NCBI GenBank assembly: GCA_934438075.1 | Contig: CAKSBF010000010.1 | Location: 1-64,000, forward strand | Direction of reading: 5' to 3' | DNA: 64,000 nt | DNA from: an uncultured Clostridia bacterium | GTDB taxonomy: Bacteria; Bacillota; Clostridia; UBA1381; UBA9506 | Part shown: positions 43,019 through 50,669 of the stretch, in pieces | How positions within the stretch are numbered: position 1 is the first letter of the stretch | Layout: each line of letters begins with the position of its first letter | Translations under genes and position numbers: made by a program | Notes under the pieces: model-generated | Seen by the model: only the letters and a program-made list of their open reading frames with translations | What the model was told of the DNA's origin: nothing | Database searches by the model: none

Positions 43019-43054
43019 AAACGGTAAAATTCCACAAAATACAACAAAAAATTA

Positions 43055-43083
43055 TTTACAAAACCAACAAGGAAGGGTATAAT
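43055..43083 (+). promoter_or_regulatory. Promoter-like element immediately before vanW
   Basis: TTTACA (43055-43060), 17-bp spacer and TATAAT (43078-43083). Transcription would begin around 43090, inside the GAGGGG ribosome binding site (43087-43092) and ten bases before the ATG, so either the leader is extremely short or the real start lies elsewhere. Confidence 0.5.
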
Positions 43084-43099
43084 AAAGAGGGGTGATGAT

Positions 43100-44770
43100 A
43101 TGGAAATACAAACAACAACAAAACATTTTAATCCTGTCAGAAAAGGCAGGCTTATTTTTGCCATTGCCGTCTCTTTGGTTATAATCGTTCTTTGTGCCGC
43201 CGCAGTCTCTGCAGCGGTAACACTATCCTCTGAAAAAATATACTCCAATATATATATTGACCATATTGATGTAGGAAAAATGAGTAAAAATGAGGCACGC
43301 TCAGCTCTTGAAACGCATTATCAGATTAACGCTGAAAAAGAACTGCAATTTTTCTGCGGCGACTCTCAAAATTCCGTGGAACTTTCCGCACTGTCGCCCG
43401 TTATTCAGTTTGATTCCGCCGTTGATGAAGCATATCGTATCGGTCGGGAGGGTTCTGTTTTCACTCGTCTGCATCAAATTTGCTCAATACGCAAAACAGG
43501 CTTTACAGTGTCTCTTGCGGTCGAGCTTAATCAAGATATTTTAACAGAAACACTGGCTCCTATTGCTAAACAAGTTGACGAACCGGAAGAAGATAACCGG
43601 TTTCAGGTAACAGAAAACGAATTAATCGTTACACGCGGTCACAGCGGGCGGCGCATTATACCGGAACACGTAGCTTCATTGGTCGCAAAGCGAATTTTAG
43701 AAAATGACTACAGTCCATTGGAACTTTCTACAGAAACAGTAAATCCAAAGGAAATTACAGCGGAATACATCGAAAATACCATTTGCGGTGAACCCGTTAA
43801 TGCAAGCTATAAAGTAGAAAACCGCCGTTTAGTTATTATCGACGAGAAGATAGGCGTCACCATGAACCGTTCAGAAGCTGAAAAAATCATTAAGGAAAGC
43901 AACGGCGATTCTGTTCGGATTCCCGTTGTGACCAAACAACCGGAGATCAATGCCGAGCAGCTTCGCGCTTCACTGTTCACTTCCCGTCTCGGCACATACA
44001 CCACACGTTATAATGCCGGCGATACCAATCGCTCCTATAACATCTCTCTCGCGTGCCGAAACATCAATGAAACAGTGCTTGCTCCCGGTGATGTATTCTC
44101 CTATAATGATGTCGTTGGCCCCCGGACAGCAGCGCGCGGTTTCCGCACAGCACATGTCTACGTTGGCAATAAAGTAGAAGACGGTATCGGCGGCGGCATC
44201 TGTCAGGTCTCCTCCACATTGTATAACACCGTTGTGTTATCCGATTTAAAAATTGTTACTCGTTCCAACCATTCCCTTCCGGTTTCCTATGTGCCGATGG
44301 GGCGTGATGCAACCGTTTCTTACGGAAGCATTGATTTTAAATTTGAAAATAACACTTCCTCTCCGATTAAAATTGTAGCATCGGCGGGCGGCGGACAAAC
44401 AAATATTTCTATTTACGGGACGCAGGATCACCCGGGACGCACTATTTCCATCGAGACAGAAAAAACAGCAACCTATCCGGCAAAGCTGGAGCAAAAACAA
44501 GCTCCCGATTTACCGGAAGGAGAAATCAAAGTGGAACAAAAAGGTTCTGATGGCAGCAGTTACAATTCTTACAAGATTATTAGCGAAAACGGTTCAGTTA
44601 TCAGCCGCGAACTGCTGGCAAAAAGTACATATGTTGCCTCTGACCGCATTGAGTGGGTAGGTACAAAGCCAAAAGATGCCTCTGTTTCCCCGGTCCCCGA
44701 CAGTGAGATTGTCGAAACTGTTGCTCCGGAAGCATCTTCAGCCGAGGTGTCTGCCAAACCGGAAATATAA
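43100..44770 (+). CDS. VanW family membrane-anchored protein with peptidoglycan-binding-like domain
   Basis: A 556-residue exported protein. One N-terminal membrane helix (about 20-42) is followed by two repeats of a PG-binding-4-like domain (about 50-285), then the VanW domain (about 300-445; signature YNAGDTNRSYNI, LAPGDVFSYNDVVGPR, GIGGGICQVSSTLYN), and a G5-like beta region (about 455-520) with a Pro/Ser/Glu-rich end. VanW occurs in some vancomycin-resistance clusters but its function is unknown; this stand-alone form is common in Clostridia and is not evidence of resistance. Confidence 0.9.
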   Translation: MEIQTTTKHFNPVRKGRLIFAIAVSLVIIVLCAAAVSAAVTLSSEKIYSNIYIDHIDVGKMSKNEARSALETHYQINAEKELQFFCGDSQNSVELSALSPVIQFDSAVDEAYRIGREGSVFTRLHQICSIRKTGFTVSLAVELNQDILTETLAPIAKQVDEPEEDNRFQVTENELIVTRGHSGRRIIPEHVASLVAKRILENDYSPLELSTETVNPKEITAEYIENTICGEPVNASYKVENRRLVIIDEKIGVTMNRSEAEKIIKESNGDSVRIPVVTKQPEINAEQLRASLFTSRLGTYTTRYNAGDTNRSYNISLACRNINETVLAPGDVFSYNDVVGPRTAARGFRTAHVYVGNKVEDGIGGGICQVSSTLYNTVVLSDLKIVTRSNHSLPVSYVPMGRDATVSYGSIDFKFENNTSSPIKIVASAGGGQTNISIYGTQDHPGRTISIETEKTATYPAKLEQKQAPDLPEGEIKVEQKGSDGSSYNSYKIISENGSVISRELLAKSTYVASDRIEWVGTKPKDASVSPVPDSEIVETVAPEASSAEVSAKPEI

Positions 44771-44809
44771 TTTAACATCATTGCCGCAATAACGAAATGA
44801 GGAGAACAC

Positions 44810-46171
44810 ATGAAAACCAAAACCATTTTTAGCTGCACCGAATGTGGTTACGAATCCGCAAAATGGCTTGGAAAATGCCCGGCCTGTAACGGTTGGAATA
44901 CCTTTGTGGAAGAAATGGTAAACACAACAGCATCTAAAACTTCCGCCAAAGGTAACGTTTCTTTGCGCAAAAGTAAACCCACTCGCCTTTCCGATGTGTC
45001 CATCACACATGAGGAACGCATTTTAAGTCATATAGGCGAACTTGACCGTGTACTGGGCGGCGGCATTGTAAAAGGTTCTTTGGTCTTAGTCGGCGGCGAT
45101 CCCGGAATCGGAAAATCCACCCTGCTTCTGCAATTGGTAAAATCTATTCATGATGATGCAAAAATCTTTTATGTCTCAGGTGAGGAATCAGAGAAGCAGC
45201 TGAAAATGCGCGCTGAGCGATTAGATATTCATGCAGACGGGCTTATGGTGCTGGCTGAAACCGATATTTCTTCCGTTCTGCACTACACAGAGGAAATTAT
45301 GCCGGATATCTTAATTGTCGATTCTGTACAGACCATGTACAACCCTGAAATCACCTCTGCCCCCGGCAGTGTCAGTCAGGTACGTGATGTCACTTTGTCA
45401 CTGATGAAACTGGCCAAAAATACGGGAACAGCCGTCTTTATTGTTGGCCACGTTACCAAAGACGGTGCGCTGGCCGGTCCTAAAGTATTGGAACACATGG
45501 TTGACTGTGTACTCTATTTTGAAGGAGAACGCCATCAAAGTTTCCGTCTTTTGCGCGCTGTTAAAAACCGCTTTGGCTCTACCAATGAAATTGGCGTATT
45601 CGAAATGGCAAATGACGGTCTGCGCGAGGTGGAAAATCCTTCCTCCATGTTGCTGGAGGGGCGCCCGGATAACGCATCTGGCTCCGTAGTAGTCTGTACC
45701 ATCGAAGGCACACGCCCCGTACTTGCGGAAATTCAGGCTTTGGTGTCGCCAACCGGTTTTGGCATGCCAAGACGCATGGCCACCGGTATGGATTATAACC
45801 GCGTCAATCTTTTAATCGCCGTTCTGGAAAAAAGGGTGGGATTAAATCTGCAAAATCAGGATTCTTACGTAAACATAGTCGGCGGATTTCGTCTGGACGA
45901 GCCTGCCGTTGATTTGGGGGCCGCAGTCGCCATTGCTTCCGGCTTTAAAAACATTAGCGTGGATAAATCTCTTGCCGTTATTGGCGAGGTTGGTTTAACG
46001 GGAGAACTGCGCGCTGTTTCTCAGATGGACAAGCGTTTGGCAGAGCTTGCAAAACTCGGTTTCAGCTCCTGCATTATTCCGCAGGCAAATTGCCGCGGTC
46101 TCACTCCGATTGACGGATTGAAGATATACCCCGCTAAAAATGTAACGGAAGCGCTTGGAATTATTTTCTAA
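44810..46171 (+). CDS. radA: DNA repair protein RadA
   Basis: A RecA-like ATPase promoting branch migration in recombination. In 453 residues: N-terminal zinc finger with CTECGYESAKWLGKCPAC (Cys10, Cys13, Cys27, Cys30 spacing), Walker A GGDPGIGKST (about 95), the RadA-specific KNRFGS motif (about 255), and a C-terminal Lon-like domain (about 350-450). GAGGAG lies before the ATG, 39 bp after vanW. Confidence 0.97.
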   Translation: MKTKTIFSCTECGYESAKWLGKCPACNGWNTFVEEMVNTTASKTSAKGNVSLRKSKPTRLSDVSITHEERILSHIGELDRVLGGGIVKGSLVLVGGDPGIGKSTLLLQLVKSIHDDAKIFYVSGEESEKQLKMRAERLDIHADGLMVLAETDISSVLHYTEEIMPDILIVDSVQTMYNPEITSAPGSVSQVRDVTLSLMKLAKNTGTAVFIVGHVTKDGALAGPKVLEHMVDCVLYFEGERHQSFRLLRAVKNRFGSTNEIGVFEMANDGLREVENPSSMLLEGRPDNASGSVVVCTIEGTRPVLAEIQALVSPTGFGMPRRMATGMDYNRVNLLIAVLEKRVGLNLQNQDSYVNIVGGFRLDEPAVDLGAAVAIASGFKNISVDKSLAVIGEVGLTGELRAVSQMDKRLAELAKLGFSSCIIPQANCRGLTPIDGLKIYPAKNVTEALGIIF

Positions 46172-46198
46172 CACTCAGTTATGATTGGAGGTTATTTT

Positions 46199-46657
46199 AT
46201 GAAAATTTGCCCCAAATGCGGTACGGAAAATAAGGATTCATGTGCAGTTTGCCGCGAATGCTATTCATCTCTTTACGACATAAAACCGGAGAATCCGCAA
46301 GCTGTCTCCGATAGTTTTTTTGAACGGGAAGAAAAAGCTGAAAAGAGGAAAAAAAAGTTATCTACCCTGCCCATTTTATTTTACTATTGCATCTATCTGA
46401 CGTTTTACATACTTTGCATCATAAAAGATCGCGCATGCTTCTTTCCTTTGTTGCTGCCGCTCGGCCTCCCTCTGCTGTACTATTTATTACGTTTTAAAGC
46501 GGACAGTTTGTTTCGTTTACAGCATATTTGTGAAATTGACAACTTGGACGAGGTACAGCCCTCCGATTGGTACTATTTTAACTCGCACGTCAGCGCATAC
46601 ATAATTTTAATTCTCGGCCTTATATTAGTGATTCGAACATATCTGGAATTATTTTAA
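46199..46657 (+). CDS. Zinc-ribbon membrane protein of unknown function
   Basis: A 152-residue protein with an N-terminal zinc ribbon (CPKCGTEN and CAVCREC, four Cys) followed by a charged linker and about three membrane segments (about 62-80, 84-100 and 133-150). I do not recognise a family beyond the zinc ribbon. The start at 46199 is chosen because TTGGAGG is eight bases upstream and the Cys motif begins at residue 4. It follows radA by 27 bp. A possible weak hairpin and a TATAAT lie between it and nusB. Confidence 0.7.
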   Translation: MKICPKCGTENKDSCAVCRECYSSLYDIKPENPQAVSDSFFEREEKAEKRKKKLSTLPILFYYCIYLTFYILCIIKDRACFFPLLLPLGLPLLYYLLRFKADSLFRLQHICEIDNLDEVQPSDWYYFNSHVSAYIILILGLILVIRTYLELF

Positions 46658-46790
46658 AAAAGTGCAGGTTTAGGGGTTCCCTTTTTAAGGCAAATAATGT
46701 ATAATATACATAGTCTATTTATTATCCGGTAGTTTTGCACTTATAACGTATGATTAATTTTTAGCAGAACACAAATGAAGGAGTTTTTAC

Positions 46791-47195
46791 ATGACAAGAA
46801 AAGAAGCGCGTGATAACGGTTTTAAAATTGTTTTCGAATACGAGTTTCAAAAGCTGAGCGCAGAGGATTTGTTGGCTCTTTTTTATGCGTTGAACCCCGA
46901 AAGCAGCAAAAAGCAAACCGAATATTTAAACAACCTGGTTAAAATGACTTTAGAACATAAAGATGAAATTGATTCCTTAATCGAAAAATATGCAAAAGGA
47001 TGGACGTTGGATCGAATCTCCAAGGTCAGCCTTTCCGCTTTGCGAATAGGTCTGTGTGAACTGATGTTTAACGAGGAAATGCCGGATAGCATCGCAATTA
47101 ATGAAGCAGTTGAGCTGGCAAAAATTTACGAGGGAGAAAAAAGCGGCAGTTTTGTAAATGGAATTCTCTCTTCTGTATATAAATCGAGGCAATAG
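46791..47195 (+). CDS. nusB: Transcription antitermination factor NusB
   Basis: An all-helical protein that with NusE (S10) binds boxA RNA in rRNA antitermination. The 134-residue protein has the family landmarks: charged N-terminal REARDNGFKIVFEYEFQ, and the C-terminal RISKVSLSALRIGLCELMF and IAINEAVELAKIYEGEKSGSFVNGILSSV. GAAGGAG precedes the ATG. First gene of a run with the TsaD-like gene, xseA and a thioesterase. Confidence 0.96.
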   Translation: MTRKEARDNGFKIVFEYEFQKLSAEDLLALFYALNPESSKKQTEYLNNLVKMTLEHKDEIDSLIEKYAKGWTLDRISKVSLSALRIGLCELMFNEEMPDSIAINEAVELAKIYEGEKSGSFVNGILSSVYKSRQ

Positions 47196-47196
47196 A

Positions 47197-48120
47197 ATGA
47201 AATATTATATTGGAATAGACACCAGCAATTATACCACCTCTGTTGCAGTAACAGACGAAACAGGTAAATTAATATCGGATGAGCGGATATTGCTTTCCGT
47301 TGAACAAGGCAAGCGCGGGCTCCGGCAGAGCGACGCGCTGTTTTTGCATTTAAAAAACCTGCCAAAGCTTTTTGAGCGATTCCCGTCAAACGGTGAAATT
47401 GCCGCAGTCGGCGTGAGCAATGCCCCGCGCCGCACAGAGCAATCTTATATGCCCGTATTTTTGGCAGGAATTAATTGTGCCAAAGCCATCGCCGCAACGC
47501 ATCACATCCCCCTGTATGAATTTTCTCATCAAGAGGGCCATATCCGCGCTGCTCTGATTGGGCAACCGGAACCCTATCCACAAGAATTTTACGCTGTGCA
47601 TCTTTCCGGCGGCACCACTGAGATTTTATCTGTCAGACACGAAGCAAACCGCTATCATGCCAATATTTTAGGCTCGGCGCAGGACATCAGCGCCGGGCAG
47701 CTGATTGACCGCATAGGCGTTCGTCTCGGCCTGCAATTTCCTTGCGGCAAAGCATTGGAACTTCTCAGCGAAAAGGCGCTCGCCCCTGTTTCTTTTAAAA
47801 TAAGTGTAAATGGAACCGATATCAGTTTTTCAGGAATTGAAGCGCAGGCAATGCGTGCCATTGAGGCAGGAGAAAATGCTGAAAACATTGCAAAAGGCAC
47901 ACTTCTTGCCATATCTGCCTCACTTGCCAAAGCATTTGAAGTGTTGTTTAAAAAACATGGCAAAAAGCCTCTTCTGCTTGCCGGCGGTGTGGCATCCAAC
48001 CGCCTGTTACGCGCGGAGTTGGACATAGCTTTCGGCACCCTGCTTCACTTCTCTGCCCCACACTACGCCACTGATAACGCGGTAGGAATCGCATATCTGG
48101 CAAAGGAGCAAAAGTCATGA
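47197..48120 (+). CDS. TsaD-like (Kae1/peptidase M22 family) protein
   Basis: A 307-residue member of the HSP70-actin-fold family that includes TsaD, the tRNA threonylcarbamoyladenosine ligase subunit. It starts with the nucleotide motif YYIGIDTSNYTTS and has the metal-binding HxxxH (His111, His115 in HQEGH), the HLSGGTTEI segment, and the C-terminal LLAGGVASNRLLR and ATDNAVG. It is shorter and more divergent than a canonical TsaD. In Clostridia such paralogues occur beside nusB and xseA; the true tsaD is expected elsewhere. The ATG at 47197 follows nusB by one base, with GAGG upstream. Confidence 0.82.
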   Translation: MKYYIGIDTSNYTTSVAVTDETGKLISDERILLSVEQGKRGLRQSDALFLHLKNLPKLFERFPSNGEIAAVGVSNAPRRTEQSYMPVFLAGINCAKAIAATHHIPLYEFSHQEGHIRAALIGQPEPYPQEFYAVHLSGGTTEILSVRHEANRYHANILGSAQDISAGQLIDRIGVRLGLQFPCGKALELLSEKALAPVSFKISVNGTDISFSGIEAQAMRAIEAGENAENIAKGTLLAISASLAKAFEVLFKKHGKKPLLLAGGVASNRLLRAELDIAFGTLLHFSAPHYATDNAVGIAYLAKEQKS

Positions 48121-49334
48121 ATCAAGAAATATTAACCGTTACGGTTTCACAGCTAAATCATTATATCAAGCGTGTTATTGAAAATAACTCCTATTTAAAA
48201 AATATTTGGATTAAGGGCGAAATTTCCAACTGCAAGTTACATCACAACGGTCATATTTACCTTACACTAAAAGATGATACGTCTGTTTTGCGCGCCGTAA
48301 TGTTCCGCACCGCCGCCGCATCTTTGCGCTTTCAACCCGAAAACGGCATGAAGGTGCTCGCACGCGGCAGAATATCGGTCTACGAACGTGACGGTCAATA
48401 TCAGCTGTATATTGAAGAAATGCAGCCTGACGGAGTCGGTGCGCTTCACATTGCTTACGAACAGTTGAAAGCCAGATTGGCAGAGGAAGGTTTGTTTGAC
48501 GAACGTTTTAAAAAGCCCCTGCCGCAATACCCGCAAACCATCGGTGTTATTACGGCGCTGACCGGGGCCGCTGTTCGCGATATCATTCATGTTTTGAGCA
48601 GACGTTGTCCTGCCGCACGGATACGTATTCTACCGGTTCTCGTACAAGGCGAACAAGCTGCCGCTCAAATTGCTGATGCGATTTCCTTTATGAATAAAAA
48701 AAAACTGGCAGATGTTCTAATCGTCGGGCGTGGCGGCGGATCAATTGAAGATTTATGGGCATTTAATGAAGAAATTGTGGCGAGAGCCATTTTCTCATCT
48801 GACATTCCCGTCATCTCCGCAGTCGGACACGAAACAGATTTTACCATTGCCGATTTCGTTGCAGATCGTCGGGCGCCAACCCCATCAGCCGCTGCAGAAA
48901 TTGCCGTCCCTTCTTTTTCGGAAATATATGAACGTCTTTCGTCCTGCCAGGCAGCCCTTACCTACCATATGAGTCAACGCTTGGAACGGCAAAAACAACG
49001 TCTGGAGTTGTTGGCACGATCCCGTTCTCTTTCCGGTTTTTCAAAAATACTGGAGGACTATCATCTGCGTCTTTGTGACATGCAGGCAGATTTAGAAGAG
49101 GCAGAGCAAACTATACTGAAAAACAGAAACGACTGCTGCGCCCAGCTTTTTGCAAAACTGGACGCGCTTAGTCCATTGAAGGTGCTTGCACGCGGCTATG
49201 CCGTTGCTGCAAAGGAAAACGGTAAAATGCTTACATCAATTACACAAATAAAAGAAAATGATTTCATACGTCTGCGCGTAACAGACGGAACGATAGATTG
49301 CATTGCGAAAGGAGTCCGGCATGAAAATACATGA
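48117..49334 (+). CDS. xseA: Exodeoxyribonuclease VII large subunit
   Basis: The catalytic subunit of exonuclease VII, which degrades single-stranded DNA from both ends. The 405 residues comprise an OB-fold (about 1-100, with WIKGEISNCKLHHNGHIYLTLKDD), the catalytic domain (LIVGRGGGSIEDLWAFNEE, about 205-223, and HETDFTIADFVADRRAPTPSAAAE), and a C-terminal coiled coil. The ATG overlaps the previous stop as ATGA. The small subunit gene xseB is not beside it. Confidence 0.96.
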   Translation: MNQEILTVTVSQLNHYIKRVIENNSYLKNIWIKGEISNCKLHHNGHIYLTLKDDTSVLRAVMFRTAAASLRFQPENGMKVLARGRISVYERDGQYQLYIEEMQPDGVGALHIAYEQLKARLAEEGLFDERFKKPLPQYPQTIGVITALTGAAVRDIIHVLSRRCPAARIRILPVLVQGEQAAAQIADAISFMNKKKLADVLIVGRGGGSIEDLWAFNEEIVARAIFSSDIPVISAVGHETDFTIADFVADRRAPTPSAAAEIAVPSFSEIYERLSSCQAALTYHMSQRLERQKQRLELLARSRSLSGFSKILEDYHLRLCDMQADLEEAEQTILKNRNDCCAQLFAKLDALSPLKVLARGYAVAAKENGKMLTSITQIKENDFIRLRVTDGTIDCIAKGVRHENT

Positions 49335-49752
49335 AACAGAATTAACCGTACGCTATTGTGAAACAGATCAAATGGGCATCGTGCATCATTCCCGCTATTA
49401 TCCCTGGTTCGAAGTAGGCAGAACAGATTTCTTTGCCTCTGGCGGCATCAGTTACGGCGAAATGGAGCGGCAGGGAATTATGCTCCCGCTTTTAGAAACC
49501 CATTGCCGCTATATTGTGCCTGCCCGCTATGAAGATATCGTAATCATTAAAACCTCCGTTTCTCAGCTGACTCCTGTAAAAATCACCTTTCAATATGACG
49601 CAGTGCGAAAAAGGGATGCAGTGCTGTTGGCACACGGCGAAACCACACTGGTTTTTGCAGATACAAACTTCAAACCGGTCAACCTTAAAAAACGCAACCC
49701 TTCACTTTGGGAATATGTCCTCAGGATGAGTGAAAACGAAAAAAATGATTAA
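49321..49752 (+). CDS. Acyl-CoA thioesterase, 4-hydroxybenzoyl-CoA thioesterase type
   Basis: A 143-residue hot-dog-fold thioesterase hydrolysing an acyl-CoA. The segment TVRYCETDQMGIVHHSRYYPWFEVGRTDF has the catalytic Asp and the conserved tyrosine/histidine pattern of the 4HBT/YbgC group. The ATG at 49321 has AAAGGAG six bases upstream and overlaps the end of xseA by 14 bp. The substrate is unknown. Confidence 0.88.
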   Translation: MKIHETELTVRYCETDQMGIVHHSRYYPWFEVGRTDFFASGGISYGEMERQGIMLPLLETHCRYIVPARYEDIVIIKTSVSQLTPVKITFQYDAVRKRDAVLLAHGETTLVFADTNFKPVNLKKRNPSLWEYVLRMSENEKND

Positions 49753-49787
49753 TTTGCGCGAAAACCGCGGAAAAAAACGTTTTCCTC

Positions 49788-49816
49788 TTGAAAATTTTTT
49801 CCAATTATTATATAAT
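49788..49816 (+). promoter_or_regulatory. Promoter of pgsA
   Basis: TTGAAA (49788-49793), 17-bp spacer and TATAAT (49811-49816), about 33 bp before the ATG. A small GGAAAA/TTTTCC hairpin (49769-49784) just upstream may be a weak terminator of the thioesterase gene. Confidence 0.7.
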
Positions 49817-49848
49817 AATTGAATACCGAATATTTTGGGAGGTATCTC

Positions 49849-50406
49849 ATGAATATACCAAACCTGCTCACCACATTGCGCTTTTTCATGATTCCCTGTT
49901 TTTTAATAAGCTTTCGTGCAGAGGGCGAATGTAAGCTGATGAGTGCGGCAATATTTATTTTAGCAAGTATTACCGACGTGTTGGACGGCTATATTGCGCG
50001 CAAGTATAACATGACAACCAAATGGGGGCAACTGATGGATCCTCTGGCGGATAAGCTGATGCAGATTTCTGCCATTGTCTCCATGGTAATTGCAGGCATT
50101 ATACCAATGTGGTTCATTATTGTTGCGGCAATTAAAGAAGGACTGATGATTGTTGGAAGCCTTTTCCTTGCAGTGAAAAAAACCTACGTACAGGCAAATA
50201 TTTTCGGCAAACTCAATACCGTGGTCTTGTTTGTTGCGCTGTGCATTTTCTTAGTCTGCCCTAGCATTAACAGGGCGGTGGAAACCGTCATTCTTTGCGC
50301 CAGCATAACGCTCAGCATTTTCGCTATGATAACTTATACCTATTCATATTTGCTGAAGCAAAAGAAATTTAAAGAATATATTCATAAGAAAGAAAAAACA
50401 ATGTAA
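49849..50406 (+). CDS. pgsA: CDP-diacylglycerol-glycerol-3-phosphate 3-phosphatidyltransferase
   Basis: Makes phosphatidylglycerol phosphate from CDP-diacylglycerol and glycerol 3-phosphate. The 185-residue membrane protein has the CDP-alcohol phosphotransferase motif DVLDGYIARKYNMTTKWGQLMDPLADK with the Asp pattern D-x2-DG-x2-AR-x8-G-x3-D-x3-D, and about five membrane helices. The ATG at 49849 follows GGGAGGT; ten extra in-frame codons are too close to the promoter. Next comes a small membrane protein and valS. Confidence 0.93.
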   Translation: MNIPNLLTTLRFFMIPCFLISFRAEGECKLMSAAIFILASITDVLDGYIARKYNMTTKWGQLMDPLADKLMQISAIVSMVIAGIIPMWFIIVAAIKEGLMIVGSLFLAVKKTYVQANIFGKLNTVVLFVALCIFLVCPSINRAVETVILCASITLSIFAMITYTYSYLLKQKKFKEYIHKKEKTM

Positions 50407-50444
50407 TATATAAAATTTTTTCGGTAATTAAAGGAGTAATTTTT

Positions 50445-50669
50445 ATGGACAACATAACAAATCTGGTGTCCTGGGCGCTGATTATCGTCGGAGCGATTAT
50501 TACCTTTTTGGTAAAACCCCTTCTGTCCCGCAACGTGGATATAACGAATGATGCCGCCAGGCAGGCTTTAAACAAGAAAATTTATATTTCAAAAATTGTC
50601 GGTATGTGGCTGGTTATTATCGGTGCTGCCGTGATATTTATCTCAGGAGGCATGTATGGAAGAAACTAA
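50445..50669 (+). CDS. Small two-helix membrane protein
   Basis: A 74-residue protein of unknown function with two membrane helices (about 7-24 and 51-69) flanking a polar loop with a basic stretch (ARQALNKKIYISK). The topology suggests a small membrane regulator or subunit, but nothing specific can be concluded. AAAGGAG precedes the ATG. Its end overlaps valS by 14 bp, so translation is coupled. Confidence 0.7.
   Translation: MDNITNLVSWALIIVGAIITFLVKPLLSRNVDITNDAARQALNKKIYISKIVGMWLVIIGAAVIFISGGMYGRN

Noticed and set aside
43100..44770. VanW as evidence for a vancomycin-resistance cluster
   Set aside because: No vanA/H/X/Y/R/S genes are near; VanW-domain proteins are common in Clostridia outside resistance clusters.
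50407..50656. A T-box riboswitch for valS
   Set aside because: The region before valS is occupied by pgsA and a small coding gene; no T-box sequence or terminator is present.
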